64,000 bases of DNA from Amycolatopsis iheyensis. GTDB taxonomy: Bacteria; Actinomycetota; Actinomycetes; Mycobacteriales; Pseudonocardiaceae. The position numbers were made by a program, and so were the translations under genes. Shown in pieces: positions 7,916 to 16,415 of the stretch. The stretch lies in the NCBI RefSeq assembly GCF_024703995.1, contig NZ_JAMXQV010000035.1, positions 1 to 64,000 of the forward strand. Reading direction: 5' to 3'. The first letter of the stretch is position 1. Each line of letters starts with the position of its first letter. The notes beneath the pieces were generated by a model that did not search any database, was not told the DNA's origin, and saw only the letters and a program-made list of their open reading frames with translations.

Positions 7916-8350
7916 ATGGCTGTCCAGAAACTCGGCAGAGGACTGCTCGAGCGGATCGTCCGGGTCGTCGACTTCCGCGTCGACGAGCGCACCCGCGGCC
8001 TCGCCGAGCGCGTCAACAACCTCGAGCACGCCACCGCCGACCACCGGCGCCGGCTCGACAGCGCCGAGCACGGCCTCGAGCAGGCCCGCGGTGACCTGCG
8101 CTGGGCCCGGGCCGAGCTCGACCGGCTGATCCCGCACGTGGCCGCCCAGGAGGGCCGCCTGGAGACGCTGCGCGAGTCGATGTCGCTCGTCCCGAACGCC
8201 GACGCCCCGCAGATCGCCGAAGCCCGCACGCTGATCGAGGAGATCCAGCGGCAGCACGCGCAGATCCGCGTCCGGCTCGCCGGCATCTCCCGCTACGAGG
8301 ACCGGCTGCGCCGCCTCGAGGACTCGCTCAGCGTCCCGGCAGGCGAATGA
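7916..8350 (+). CDS. Coiled-coil protein of the pseudaminic acid island
   Basis: 144 residues, almost entirely helical with heptad-like patterns (LAERVNNLEHATADHRRRL, RLRRLEDSL) and no membrane segment or signal. The start is ATG 7916 with AGGTAAGGA upstream. It overlaps pseH by an ATGA. I do not recognise a family. It may be a scaffold or length-control partner for a glycan-assembly enzyme, but that is inference from its place between the glycosyltransferase and pseH. Confidence 0.65.
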   Translation: MAVQKLGRGLLERIVRVVDFRVDERTRGLAERVNNLEHATADHRRRLDSAEHGLEQARGDLRWARAELDRLIPHVAAQEGRLETLRESMSLVPNADAPQIAEARTLIEEIQRQHAQIRVRLAGISRYEDRLRRLEDSLSVPAGE

Positions 8351-8859
8351 CCGCCGTTCTGCGCGAAGCGGACGAAACCGACCTGGACCGGATCCGCCGG
8401 TGGCGCAACCACCCGGCGGTCCGGCAGGTGAGCTTCACCACCCACGAGATCGGCGCCGACGAGCACCGCGCGTGGTTCGCGAAGGTGCTCGACGACCCCA
8501 CCCGGCGGGTGCTGGTCTACCTGCACGACGGCGTCCCGGCCGGGGTCGTCCTGTTCGCCGACGTCGACGGTGGCAGCGCCGAATGGAGCTTCTACCTCGA
8601 CAACGAGGGCTTGGGCCGGAACGTGCTCGCCGCCTGGCTGCGGCTCGAGCAGGCGGCGGTCGACTACGCCTTCGACGAGCTGGGCCTCGACGTCGTCGGC
8701 GGCGCCACCCTGGCGGACAACCGACAGGTGCTGCAGCTGCACAAGCGGTTCGGCTTCACCGAAGCACGCAGGTATGTTCGGGACGTCGACGGCGTGCCCC
8801 GCGAAGTGGTCTGGACCGAACTGCGGGCCGCCGACCGCCGCCAGGGAAGGAAGCGATAG
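8347..8859 (+). CDS. pseH: UDP-4-amino-4,6-dideoxy-GlcNAc-altrose N-acetyltransferase, PseH (GNAT)
   Basis: 170 residues with a GNAT fold: an N-terminal LREADETDLDRIRRWRN, a central beta strand (AEWSFYLDNEGLGRNV) that binds acetyl-CoA in place of the usual R/Q-x-x-G-x-G/A, and TLADNRQVLQLHKRFGFTE at the C-terminus. The sequence RRWRNHPAVR and the LHKRFGF ending are typical of acetyltransferases acting on sugar 4-amines such as PseH. It overlaps the coiled-coil gene and is followed five bases later by pseI, so these form one operon. It would acetylate the 4-amino group produced by PseC. Confidence 0.8.
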   Translation: MTAVLREADETDLDRIRRWRNHPAVRQVSFTTHEIGADEHRAWFAKVLDDPTRRVLVYLHDGVPAGVVLFADVDGGSAEWSFYLDNEGLGRNVLAAWLRLEQAAVDYAFDELGLDVVGGATLADNRQVLQLHKRFGFTEARRYVRDVDGVPREVVWTELRAADRRQGRKR

Positions 8860-8863
8860 CCCG

Positions 8864-9916
8864 ATGACCACCGAGGTGCGCATCGGCGCCCACGTCGTCT
8901 CGCCCGAGCAGCCGCCGTTCGTGATCGCCGAGATGTCCGGCAACCACAACGGCGACCTCGGCCGCGCGCTGGAGATCGTCGACGCGATCGCGGAAAGCGG
9001 CGCGCAGGCGGTCAAGCTGCAGACCTACCGGCCGGACACGATCACCATCGACGTCGACACCCCGGCGTTCCGGATCGGCGACTCGCACTCCCTGTGGGGC
9101 GGCGAGAACCTGTACAAGCTGTACGAAAAGGCCCACACGCCGTGGGAGTGGCACGAACCGCTCTTCGAGCGCGCCCGCGCGCGCGGCCTGGAGATCTTCT
9201 CGAGCCCGTTCGACCCGACGGCCGTCGAGCTGCTGGAGTCCCTCGGCGCGCCGGCGTACAAGATCGCGTCGTCGGAGATCGTCGACCTGCCGCTGGTCGA
9301 GCTGTGCGCGCGCACCGGCAAGCCGCTGGTCATCTCCACCGGCATGGCGAACGTCGCCGAGATCGACGCGGCGGTCCGCACCGCGCGGGCGGCGGGCAAC
9401 GACCAGCTGATCGTGCTCGGCTGCACCGCGAGCTACCCGGCGTCGCCTTCGGAGAGCAACCTGCGCGGCCTGCCGCTGCTGGCGGGGCTCACGCAGACGC
9501 TGGTGGGCCTGTCCGACCACACGCCGGGCATCGGCGCGCCGGTCGCGGCCGTCGCGCTGGGCGCGGTGGCGATCGAGAAGCACGTGACGCTCGCCCGCGG
9601 TGACGGCGGCGTCGACTCGGACTTCTCGCTGGAGCCGGCCGAGCTGGCGGCGTTGGTCACCGAGACGCACCGGGCGTGGGAAGCGCTGGGCGCGCCGGTG
9701 CTCGGGCCGCGCGAGAGCGAGGCCGAGGGGCTGCGCTTCCGCCGTTCGCTCTACGTCGTCGAGGACGTCCGGGCCGGCGAAGAGGTGACGCCGGCGAACG
9801 TCCGGTCGATCCGGCCGGCCGGCGGGCTGGCCCCGGCCGAGATCACCAAGGTCGTGGGGCGCACCTTCCGCGTCGACGCCGCGAAGGGCACGCCCCTGAC
9901 CTGGGACCTGCTCTAG
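8864..9916 (+). CDS. pseI: Pseudaminic acid synthase PseI (NeuB family with SAF domain)
   Basis: 350 residues. The NeuB barrel occupies about 1-275 (FVIAEMSGNHNGDL, AVKLQTYRPDTIT, FSSPFDPTAVELLE, YKIASSEI, ISTGMA, GLSDHT and AIEKHVTLAR) and an antifreeze-like SAF domain about 285-350 (FRRSLYVVEDVRAGEEVT). It condenses phosphoenolpyruvate with the 2,4-diacetamido-altrose sugar to give pseudaminic acid. AEMSGNHNG and the TYRPDTIT segment favour PseI over sialic acid (NeuB) or legionaminic acid synthases, and all other neighbours are Pse-type. Start ATG 8864 follows GGAAGGAAG. Its end overlaps the convergent pseC stop by four bases. Confidence 0.9.
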   Translation: MTTEVRIGAHVVSPEQPPFVIAEMSGNHNGDLGRALEIVDAIAESGAQAVKLQTYRPDTITIDVDTPAFRIGDSHSLWGGENLYKLYEKAHTPWEWHEPLFERARARGLEIFSSPFDPTAVELLESLGAPAYKIASSEIVDLPLVELCARTGKPLVISTGMANVAEIDAAVRTARAAGNDQLIVLGCTASYPASPSESNLRGLPLLAGLTQTLVGLSDHTPGIGAPVAAVALGAVAIEKHVTLARGDGGVDSDFSLEPAELAALVTETHRAWEALGAPVLGPRESEAEGLRFRRSLYVVEDVRAGEEVTPANVRSIRPAGGLAPAEITKVVGRTFRVDAAKGTPLTWDLL

Positions 9917-11046
9917 AAGAACGCGCGCACGGCGTCGATCACGCGGTCGACGTCGGCGTCCGTCAGCGCTGGGAACAGCGGCAGCGAAAGCTCCTGCTCG
10001 TAGTACGCCTCGGCGTTCGGGCACAGGCCGCGCCGGTAGCCGAGGTCCTCGAACACCGGGTGCCAGTAGACCGGGATGTAGTTGACCTGCACCCCGATGC
10101 CGACGCCGCGCAGGTGCTCGAACAGCGCCTTGCGCCGGCCCTCGAGCACGCGCAGCGGGTAGAGGTGCCACACCGGGTCGGCGCCCGGCCGGCTCGGCGG
10201 TGTCGCCACGCCGTCGACGTCGCTCAGCGCGGCGGTGTAGCGGGCGTGGATCTCCGCGCGGCGCTTCTTGAACTCCGCGAGCCGGGTGAGCTGGCTGGAC
10301 CCGAGCGCGCAGAGGACGTCCGGCAGGCGATAGTTCAGGCCGAACTCGTGGACTTCCTGGTGCCAGCCGCCTTCGTCCGGGTGGCGCTGGTCGGCGCGGT
10401 CGCGGACCAGGCCGTGGTTGCGGAACTTCCGCGCCCGGTCCAGGAGGCGCTCGCCGGGGGTGACGACCGCGCCGCCCTCGGCCGTCGTGAGGTTCTTGGT
10501 CGGGAAGAACGAGAACGTCGTCAGGTCGGCGATCGAGCCCACCGGGCGGCCCTGCCAGGAGCCGCCGACGGAGTGCGCCGCGTCCTCCAGGAGCAGCGCG
10601 CCCGCGTCGTGGGCCGTTTCGGCGAGCGCGTCCAGCTCGGCCGGGTGGCCGGCGTAGTCGACGGCCGCGACGACCTTCGTGCGCTCGGTCACGGCCGCTT
10701 TCGCCGCCTCGACGTCGAGGTTGCCGGTGTCCGGCTCGACGTCGGCGAAGACCACCTTCGCGCCGAACAGCGCGGCCGTCGCGGCGGTCGCCACGAACGT
10801 CATCGGGCTCGTGACGACCTCGTCGCCCGGCTTGACGTCTGCCGCCGCGTACGCGACGTGCAGGGCCGCCGTGCCCGAGGTGACCGCCACCGCGGGCGTG
10901 CCGCCGGTGTGCGCCGCAAGGTCCGTCTCGAACCGCTGGACTGCGGGCCCGGTGGTCAGCCAGTCGCCGCGCAGGACGTCGACGACGGCCTGGATGTCCT
11001 CTTCGCTGACCGACTGGCGGCCGTAGGGGAGGAACGGCTCAGGCAT
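9913..11046 (-). CDS. pseC: UDP-4-keto-6-deoxy-altrose aminotransferase PseC (DegT/DnrJ/EryC1 family)
   Basis: 377 residues, a normal length. PLP-enzyme features are visible: VTSGTAALHVAY for phosphate binding, LLLEDAAHSVGG with the Asp that contacts the pyridine nitrogen, and the Schiff-base Lys in SFFPTKNLTTAEGG. The N-terminal FLPYGRQSVSEEDIQAV is the usual entry of PseC. It transfers an amino group to C4 of the keto sugar formed by PseB. It overlaps the end of pseB by eight bases, so the two are translationally coupled. Confidence 0.9.
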   Translation of the reverse strand: MPEPFLPYGRQSVSEEDIQAVVDVLRGDWLTTGPAVQRFETDLAAHTGGTPAVAVTSGTAALHVAYAAADVKPGDEVVTSPMTFVATAATAALFGAKVVFADVEPDTGNLDVEAAKAAVTERTKVVAAVDYAGHPAELDALAETAHDAGALLLEDAAHSVGGSWQGRPVGSIADLTTFSFFPTKNLTTAEGGAVVTPGERLLDRARKFRNHGLVRDRADQRHPDEGGWHQEVHEFGLNYRLPDVLCALGSSQLTRLAEFKKRRAEIHARYTAALSDVDGVATPPSRPGADPVWHLYPLRVLEGRRKALFEHLRGVGIGVQVNYIPVYWHPVFEDLGYRRGLCPNAEAYYEQELSLPLFPALTDADVDRVIDAVRAFF

Positions 11047-12022
11047 GCTGCTCGACCAGCTCGCGCAGCTCTTCCGGGTTCAGCCAGAGGTCGTTGGTGT
11101 CCGAGCGGTAGGCGAACCCGTCCGGCATCGGCGTGCCGTCGGCCGGCGGCTGGTAGCCCCAGCCCGCGAGGTGCGGCTGGACGACGTAGCGGTCCTTGAG
11201 CTGGACCGTCCGGCGCGCGTCGTCGGGGGCGATCATCTCCTCGTGCAGCTTCTCGCCCGGGCGGATGCCGACCTCGTGCATCTCGCTGCCCGGCGCGATC
11301 GCCTGGGCCAGGTCGACCAGCCGCATGCTCGGGATCCGCGGCACGTACAGCTCACCGCCGTGCATCTGGTCGAAGGAGTCGACGACGAACCGCACGGCCT
11401 GGGGGAGCGTGATCCAGAACCGGGTCATGTCCTTGTGCGTGATCGGCAGCGACTCGCCCTGCTCGGCCAGCTTGCGGAAGAACGGGATGACGCTGCCCCG
11501 CGAGCCCATGACGTTGCCGTAGCGGACCACGGAGAAGCGCGTCACGTGCGCCGCCGCGTAGTGGTTGCCGCTGATGAACATCCGGTCGGCGCACAGCTTG
11601 GTCGCGCCGTAGAGGTTGATCGGGCTCGACGCCTTGTCCGTCGACAGCGCGACGACCTTCTTGACGCCGGTGTCGATCGCCGCCTCGATCACGTTCTGCG
11701 AGCCCATGACGTTGGTCTGGACGAACTCGAACGGGTTGTACTCGCCGGTGTCGACCTGCTTGAGCGCGGCGGCGTGCACGACGTAGTCGACGCCGTGCAT
11801 GGCGCGCTCGAGCCGGCGCCGGTCGCGGATGTCGCCGATGAACCAGCGCAGCCGCGGGTCGTCGCCGAACAGCTGGCGCGTCTCGTACTGCTTCAGCTCG
11901 TCGCGGGAGAGCACGACCAGCCGGCTCGGGTTCAGTTCGGCGAGCGCGTGCGCGATGAACGCCTTGCCGAAGGAACCGGTCCCGCCGGTGAGCAGGATGC
12001 TGGAGCCATCCAGCTCGGACAT
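11039..12022 (-). CDS. pseB: UDP-GlcNAc 4,6-dehydratase (5-inverting) PseB
   Basis: 327 residues of the extended SDR type. The Rossmann motif is LLTGGTGSFGKAF near residues 9-21. The active-site region has the inverting dehydratase pattern with HAAALKQVDTGEYNPFE, STDKASSPINLYGATKL and ADRMF. The STDKA(S/A)SPINLYGATK segment separates PseB from ordinary retaining dehydratases. It makes the 4-keto altrose sugar that starts the pseudaminate pathway. Transcription diverges from pseF with about 41 bp between the starts, which leaves little room for leaders; leaderless transcripts are likely. Confidence 0.92.
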   Translation of the reverse strand: MSELDGSSILLTGGTGSFGKAFIAHALAELNPSRLVVLSRDELKQYETRQLFGDDPRLRWFIGDIRDRRRLERAMHGVDYVVHAAALKQVDTGEYNPFEFVQTNVMGSQNVIEAAIDTGVKKVVALSTDKASSPINLYGATKLCADRMFISGNHYAAAHVTRFSVVRYGNVMGSRGSVIPFFRKLAEQGESLPITHKDMTRFWITLPQAVRFVVDSFDQMHGGELYVPRIPSMRLVDLAQAIAPGSEMHEVGIRPGEKLHEEMIAPDDARRTVQLKDRYVVQPHLAGWGYQPPADGTPMPDGFAYRSDTNDLWLNPEELRELVEQHA

Positions 12023-12063
12023 CGTTGACCTCCGCGTTTCGGTGACTGTGGCCGTCGGCCATC

Positions 12064-12810
12064 ATGTCACCCATGCGTGAAGCGCCCGTGGTCAACGCCG
12101 TCATCCAGGCCCGGTCGTCGTCGACCAGGCTCCCCGGCAAGGTGCTGCGCCCGCTCGGCGGCCGCAGCGTGCTGGGCTGGGTCGTCCGGGCCGCGGCGGC
12201 CGCACCCGGCGTCGACCAGGTGGTGGTCGCGACCTCTTCGGACGCCTCCGACGACGCCGTCGCCGTCGAGGCGGCCCGCTGCGGGGCTGCGGTGGTGAGG
12301 GGCCCGCTCGACGACGTCCTCGAGCGGTTCGCGGTGGCGGTGCGCGAGCACCCGGCCGACGCCGTGATCAGGCTCACCGCGGACTGCCCGCTGCTGGACC
12401 CGGCGCTGATCGGCCAGCTCGCGACGCTGTGGCGTGCCCAGCCGTCGCTGGACTACCTGAGCACGACCCTGGTCCGGACGCTGCCGCGCGGCTTCGACGC
12501 CGAGCTGGTGCGGGCCGACGTGCTGCTCGAGCAGGTTGCGTCCGCGGTCGGCGCCCATCGCGAACACGTGACCTCGGCGATCTATTCGCAGCCGCTGCGC
12601 TACTCGTGCGCCGGGGTCGTGGTGAGTCCTCCGGCCGACGACCTGCGCGTGACGCTCGACACCGCCGAGGACTGGGAGCTGCTGTCGGCGATCGTCGACG
12701 AGCTGGGCGACCGCGTCGGCGACTGGCGGGCGGTGGTCGCGCTGCTGCGGGCGCGGCCGGAGCTGGTGGCGCTGAACGCGCACGTCGAGCAGAAGAAGGT
12801 CGGCCGGTGA
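12064..12810 (+). CDS. pseF: CMP-pseudaminic acid cytidylyltransferase PseF
   Basis: About 248 residues. The nucleotidyltransferase signature is AVIQARSSSTRLPGKVLRPL, followed by RLTADCPLLDP with the metal-binding Asp. It activates pseudaminic acid with CTP, giving the donor for the glycosyltransferase. Two in-frame ATGs (12064, 12073) are possible; neither has a good ribosome site, consistent with a leaderless message from the short gap to pseB. Its TGA overlaps the GTG of pseG. Confidence 0.87.
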   Translation: MSPMREAPVVNAVIQARSSSTRLPGKVLRPLGGRSVLGWVVRAAAAAPGVDQVVVATSSDASDDAVAVEAARCGAAVVRGPLDDVLERFAVAVREHPADAVIRLTADCPLLDPALIGQLATLWRAQPSLDYLSTTLVRTLPRGFDAELVRADVLLEQVASAVGAHREHVTSAIYSQPLRYSCAGVVVSPPADDLRVTLDTAEDWELLSAIVDELGDRVGDWRAVVALLRARPELVALNAHVEQKKVGR

Positions 12811-13784
12811 GGCTGCTGCTCCGGGCGGACGCGTCGGGTTCGATCGGGGCCGGGCACATCTCGCGGATCGTCGCCTACGCCGAGCGCGCGGTGGCGCGGG
12901 GTTTCTCGGTCGCGTTTTCGGGAAGCGTGGACAACGCGGAGTGGCTCGCGGCGCGGCTCGACGAGCTGGGCGTCGCCCGGGTGCCGTTCGACGCGACGGG
13001 CTTCGACGCGGTGATCGTCGACCACTACGGCCTCGGCGACCTGCGCGAAGAGGTCAACGCGGCGGGCGCACTGCTCGTCTCGATCGAGGACGACGTGTTC
13101 GGCCGCCGTCCGGCGGACATCGTCGTGGACTCGGGCTTCGCACCCGCGCCCCGGCCGGACGACGGCTCGGACGTCCTGCTGCGCGGGATCGAGTACGCGC
13201 CGCTCCGGGACGTCGTGCTGGCCACGCGCCGCGCGCCGGCGGGCCCGCCACCCCACGTCACGGTGGTCCTGGGCGGCGGCGCCGAGTGGTCTTCGACAGT
13301 CGCGTTGCTGCTTCGCGCTCTTCGCGACACGGAGCTGCCCTTCGTGGCGGACGCGCTCGTGCGCGGGGAGCCTTCGGTGCCCTCACTGCTGCCTGGCCAG
13401 TCGATCCGGGTCGCGCCACCGAGTCCGGCGTTGCTGGAGCTGTTCGCGACGACGGACGTCGCGGTGAGCGCGGCCGGGATGACGTTCGTGGAGCTGTGCT
13501 GCCTCGGCGTCCCGGCGGCGGTGGTGCAGCTGGTGGACAACCAGGAGACGGGGTACAGCGCCGCGCTGGAGCTGGGCCTGGGCATCGGTCTCGGCCACGC
13601 GGACACCCTCGCGGACCGGCTGCCGGCGGTCACGGCGTCGCTGCGCTCACTGCTGTCCGACGCTTCGCTGCGCGCGTCGCTGGCGGCCACGGCGTCGTCC
13701 ACAGTGGACGGCAGAGGTGTCGACCGCGTCCTGGATCGGCTGGCTTCGAGGACGGGAACTGTCCGCGATGCTTCGTACCGTTGA
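12807..13784 (+). CDS. pseG: UDP-sugar hydrolase PseG
   Basis: 325 residues from GTG 12807 (GTGA overlap with pseF). The N-terminus LLLRADASGSIGAGHISR holds the catalytic His of the GxGH(v/i)xR motif. A GT-B-like second half follows, with VVLGGGAEW and the nucleotide-binding AAGMTFVELCCLGVPAAVVQ. It removes UDP from the 2,4-diacetamido altrose sugar before condensation by PseI. With PseB, C, H, I and F this completes the pathway, and no step is missing. Confidence 0.88.
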   Translation: MRLLLRADASGSIGAGHISRIVAYAERAVARGFSVAFSGSVDNAEWLAARLDELGVARVPFDATGFDAVIVDHYGLGDLREEVNAAGALLVSIEDDVFGRRPADIVVDSGFAPAPRPDDGSDVLLRGIEYAPLRDVVLATRRAPAGPPPHVTVVLGGGAEWSSTVALLLRALRDTELPFVADALVRGEPSVPSLLPGQSIRVAPPSPALLELFATTDVAVSAAGMTFVELCCLGVPAAVVQLVDNQETGYSAALELGLGIGLGHADTLADRLPAVTASLRSLLSDASLRASLAATASSTVDGRGVDRVLDRLASRTGTVRDASYR

Positions 13785-13787
13785 GGC

Positions 13788-14921
13788 ATGACCACACCGT
13801 TTCGCATCGAGATCCCGCAGGCTTCGCTCGACGACCTCCGCAGCCGCTTGGCGAACACCCGCTGGCCGGACCAGCCGGCCGGCGCGGGCTGGCGGCTCGG
13901 GGCGCCGGTCGACTACGTGCGTGAGCTGGCCGAGTACTGGCGCACGGGCTTCGACTGGCGGGCGCAGGAGGAGCGGCTCAACGGCTTCCCGCAGTTCACG
14001 ACGGAGATCGACGGCACGAAGGTGCACTTCCTGCACGTGGTCTCACCGGAGCCGTCGGCGACGCCGGTGCTGCTGACGCACGGCTGGCCGGGCTCGATCG
14101 TCGAGTTCCTGGACGTCATCGGCCCGCTGACGGACCCGCGCGCGTACGGCGGCGACCCGGCTACGGCGCTGACGGTGGTGGTCCCGTCGATCCCGGGCTA
14201 CGGCTTCTCGGGCCCGACGCCGACCCCGGACTGGGGCCCGGACCGGATCGCCCGGGCGTTCGCGACGCTGATGACAAGGTTGGGCTACGAGCACTTCGGC
14301 GCCCACGGCGGCGACTGGGGCGCGATCATCTCCCGGGAGCTGGCGGTGCAGTTCCCGTCGCGCGTGCGGGGCATCCACGTGACCATGCTGCCGACGGCGG
14401 TGGTCCGCACACCGGCGGACCTGGAGGGCCTGCCGGACGCCGAACTCGGCCGGCGTTCACTGGAGAAGGGCCAAGCGTTCGCGGCGACGGGAACGGGCTA
14501 CGCGATGATCCAGGCGACGAAGCCGCAAACGCTTGCGTACGGCCTCCACGATTCCCCGGCGGGCCAGCTGGCGTGGATCGCGGAGAAGTTCCGCTCGTTC
14601 TCGAACACCTCGGCGGATTTGATCGACCGCGACGACCTGCTGACGGACGTGTCGATTTATTGGTTCACGGAGACGGCGAACTCATCGGCCCGGCTGTACG
14701 CGGCTTTGACGGGTGGGTGGGGAGCACCGCCACAGCCCAATACGGTCCCGACCGGCGTAGCGGTCTTCCCGGACGACATCGGGTTGCCGATCCGGACGCT
14801 GGCCGAGCGGACGGACAAGATCGTCCGCTGGACGGAGTTTCCACGGGGCGGGCACTTCCCGGCGCTGGAGGAACCGGACGCCCTGATCGGCGACATCCGG
14901 GAGTTCTTCGGAAGCCTGTGA
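13788..14921 (+). CDS. Epoxide hydrolase (alpha/beta hydrolase with EHN domain)
   Basis: 377 residues. The EHN-type N-terminal region (FRIEIPQASLDDLRSRLANT) is followed by the alpha/beta hydrolase core: HGWPGS (oxyanion loop), SIPGYGFSGPT, the nucleophile Asp in AHGGDWGAIIS, and the catalytic His in FPRGGHFPALEEPD. Length and motifs match microsomal-type epoxide hydrolases of actinomycetes. Three bases separate it from pseG, so it may be read through, but no role in pseudaminate synthesis is evident. Confidence 0.9.
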   Translation: MTTPFRIEIPQASLDDLRSRLANTRWPDQPAGAGWRLGAPVDYVRELAEYWRTGFDWRAQEERLNGFPQFTTEIDGTKVHFLHVVSPEPSATPVLLTHGWPGSIVEFLDVIGPLTDPRAYGGDPATALTVVVPSIPGYGFSGPTPTPDWGPDRIARAFATLMTRLGYEHFGAHGGDWGAIISRELAVQFPSRVRGIHVTMLPTAVVRTPADLEGLPDAELGRRSLEKGQAFAATGTGYAMIQATKPQTLAYGLHDSPAGQLAWIAEKFRSFSNTSADLIDRDDLLTDVSIYWFTETANSSARLYAALTGGWGAPPQPNTVPTGVAVFPDDIGLPIRTLAERTDKIVRWTEFPRGGHFPALEEPDALIGDIREFFGSL

Positions 14922-15019
14922 AGCCGGGGCCACGGGAGCCGTGCCTAGACGGGTTCGAGACCGTGCTTCACACAGCCGCTCCTCGGCGCCGACCGACGTG
15001 TCCTCGCGGTTCTTGAGCC

Positions 15020-15350
15020 TGCGGGTGCGGATCCGGATCGCCGATCGGGTCCGCTGGCCTCGCTGCGGACGATCGCGGCGAAGCGGGAACTGGACCGCAA
15101 CCAGCAGTCCGACGGCACCCATCACCCGCATACCGCGCACGGGTGGCAGCGCGGCGCGCTTGCCCCGACGCCGGGAAGCTGGTTGTGGATCCGGAGTTGT
15201 GGGCGCGCACCACCCGCCACGTGATGCTGCTGCACTCGCCCGACGGTTACACCCCGGCCTTCGTCCGCGATGTCCTCAATTGCCAAGATGGCCACGCTGC
15301 CGAAGCAGCTGCGGCCGTCCTTAACCTGGGATCAGAGCAACGAGGTCCGC
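15020..15350 (+). pseudogene. Degraded IS30-family transposase fragment
   Basis: No intact frame, but three pieces of an IS30-type transposase can be read in successive frames: an HTH-region remnant (ELDRNQQSDG then HPHTAHGW), CPDAGKLVVDPELW, and TTRHVMLLHSPDGYTPAFVRD, which after a one-base shift continues as IAKMATLPKQLRPSLTWDQ. TLPxxLRxSLTWDQ is the usual IS30 sequence around the first catalytic Asp. The middle of the DDE domain and the C-terminus are gone. The bases from 14922 to about 15020 show nothing I can identify. Confidence 0.65.
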
Positions 15351-15620
15351 GGTCGGGTGCCGTTGCGGAGCATGGCGTAGAGAACATCGCAGCGGCGGCG
15401 GGCGAGGCAGATCAGCGCGGCGTTGTGCTCTTCCTGTCGTAGTAGCGTAGTAGGTCCCGCTGGCCGGGGCGGGACAGCGAGGCATAGGCGGCGAGGAAGA
15501 ACGCGCGTTTGAGCTGGCGGTAGCCGGTCCGGGCGGCGGTCCAGCCGTTCGCCCGTGCGAGGCGCGTGGACATTCGCGATCGCGGTGAGTTTGCGGCGCC
15601 CGGCTTTGGCGATGCCAGGC
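15332..15620 (-). pseudogene. Degraded IS110-family transposase C-terminal fragment
   Basis: Read on the minus strand, GRRKLTAIANV, then RTGYRQLKRAFFLAAYASL and SRPGQRDLLRYYDRK in another frame, then ALICLARRRCDVLYAMLRNGT and a TGA at 15332. This is the C-terminal (transposase_20) part of an IS110-family enzyme with at least two frameshifts. It abuts the IS30 remnant, suggesting nested insertion followed by decay. Confidence 0.7.
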
Positions 15621-15657
15621 TATCGCCACCCCCGGACCAACCAGCCTCAAAGCCGAC

Positions 15658-15704
15658 TTATCCACAGGGGTTGTCCACATCCCCCTCAGTCTGTGGACAA
15701 CCCC
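15658..15704. promoter_or_regulatory. Cluster of three DnaA-box-like nonamers within an inverted repeat
   Basis: TTATCCACA at 15658-15666 is the canonical DnaA box. TTGTCCACA (15671-15679), the actinomycete variant, and its inverse TGTGGACAA (15692-15700) lie in a 13-bp inverted repeat (GGGGTTGTCCACA at 15667-15679 against 15692-15704). It lies downstream of bpa and beside IS debris. The inverted repeat might also act as a bpa terminator. Confidence 0.45.
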
Positions 15705-15726
15705 TCTCCCCGAAGAATCAGAGGAA

Positions 15727-16281
15727 TCAGAGGTACTGCCCAGTCCCCGAAATCCCCGGCCCATGCGGCGCCTCAGGCCCCGCACCAGCGGAAGGCCCGG
15801 CAGGCAACCCCCGCCGCATCTGCTCGAGCTGTACCCGAGCCGCCATCTGCTGGGCGAACAGCGCCGTCTGGATTCCGCTGAACAACCCCTCCAGCCACCC
15901 GACGAGCTGCGCCTGCGCGATCCGCAGCTCCGCGTCCGAAGGCGTCGAGTCGTCGGTGAAGGGGTGGACCAGGCGCTCCAGCTCGCTCTGCAGCTCCGGC
16001 GCCAGCGCGTTCGCCAGCTCCTTCACCGACGTCTGGTGGATCTCGCGCACCCGCGTGCGGGACGCGTCGTCCAGCGGTGCCGCGCGGACCTCCTCCAGCA
16101 GCTGCTTGATCATCGTGCCGATGCGCATCACCTTGGCCGGCTCTTCGATGAGCTCGCCCACCGCCTCGGCGTGCTCCGCGCCCTCGACCGGTGAGCCGTC
16201 CTTTCCGACTACCACCACGTGGGGTGAAGATTGCTGGCCCGCGTCACCCGCTGTGAAGTTCGGCTCGGTCATGTGCTCCAT
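15727..16281 (-). CDS. bpa: Bacterial proteasome activator Bpa (PafE)
   Basis: 184 residues. The conserved core PAKVMRIGTMIKQLLEEVR then IHQTSVKELANALAPELQ and SDAELRIAQAQLVGWLEGL, IQTALFAQQMAARVQLEQM matches the four-helix Bpa subunit, and the protein ends in GTGQYL, the GQYL motif that docks into the alpha-ring of the 20S proteasome. Bpa forms a dodecameric ring that opens the proteasome for ATP-independent degradation of unfolded proteins. Starts at ATG 16281 or ATG 16272 are both possible. In M. tuberculosis bpa (Rv3780) is beside the galactan-export genes; here the pseudaminate island and IS remnants separate them. Confidence 0.93.
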   Translation of the reverse strand: MEHMTEPNFTAGDAGQQSSPHVVVVGKDGSPVEGAEHAEAVGELIEEPAKVMRIGTMIKQLLEEVRAAPLDDASRTRVREIHQTSVKELANALAPELQSELERLVHPFTDDSTPSDAELRIAQAQLVGWLEGLFSGIQTALFAQQMAARVQLEQMRRGLPAGPSAGAGPEAPHGPGISGTGQYL

Positions 16282-16415
16282 CCTGGCTCGCCTTCGCCAC
16301 GCTCCGCGACACCCACGGGGCGTCCGTCTCCGAGCGTAGCCGCAATCGGGGTTCCCGGTGGCTCTCCACCCAACCCCGGGCGCGCGGCGAAACCGCACGT
16401 CCGTACGGTGTCCAC

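Noticed and set aside
15658..15704. Chromosome origin
   Set aside because: Only three boxes, no dnaA, dnaN or gyr genes nearby, and no AT-rich unwinding region.
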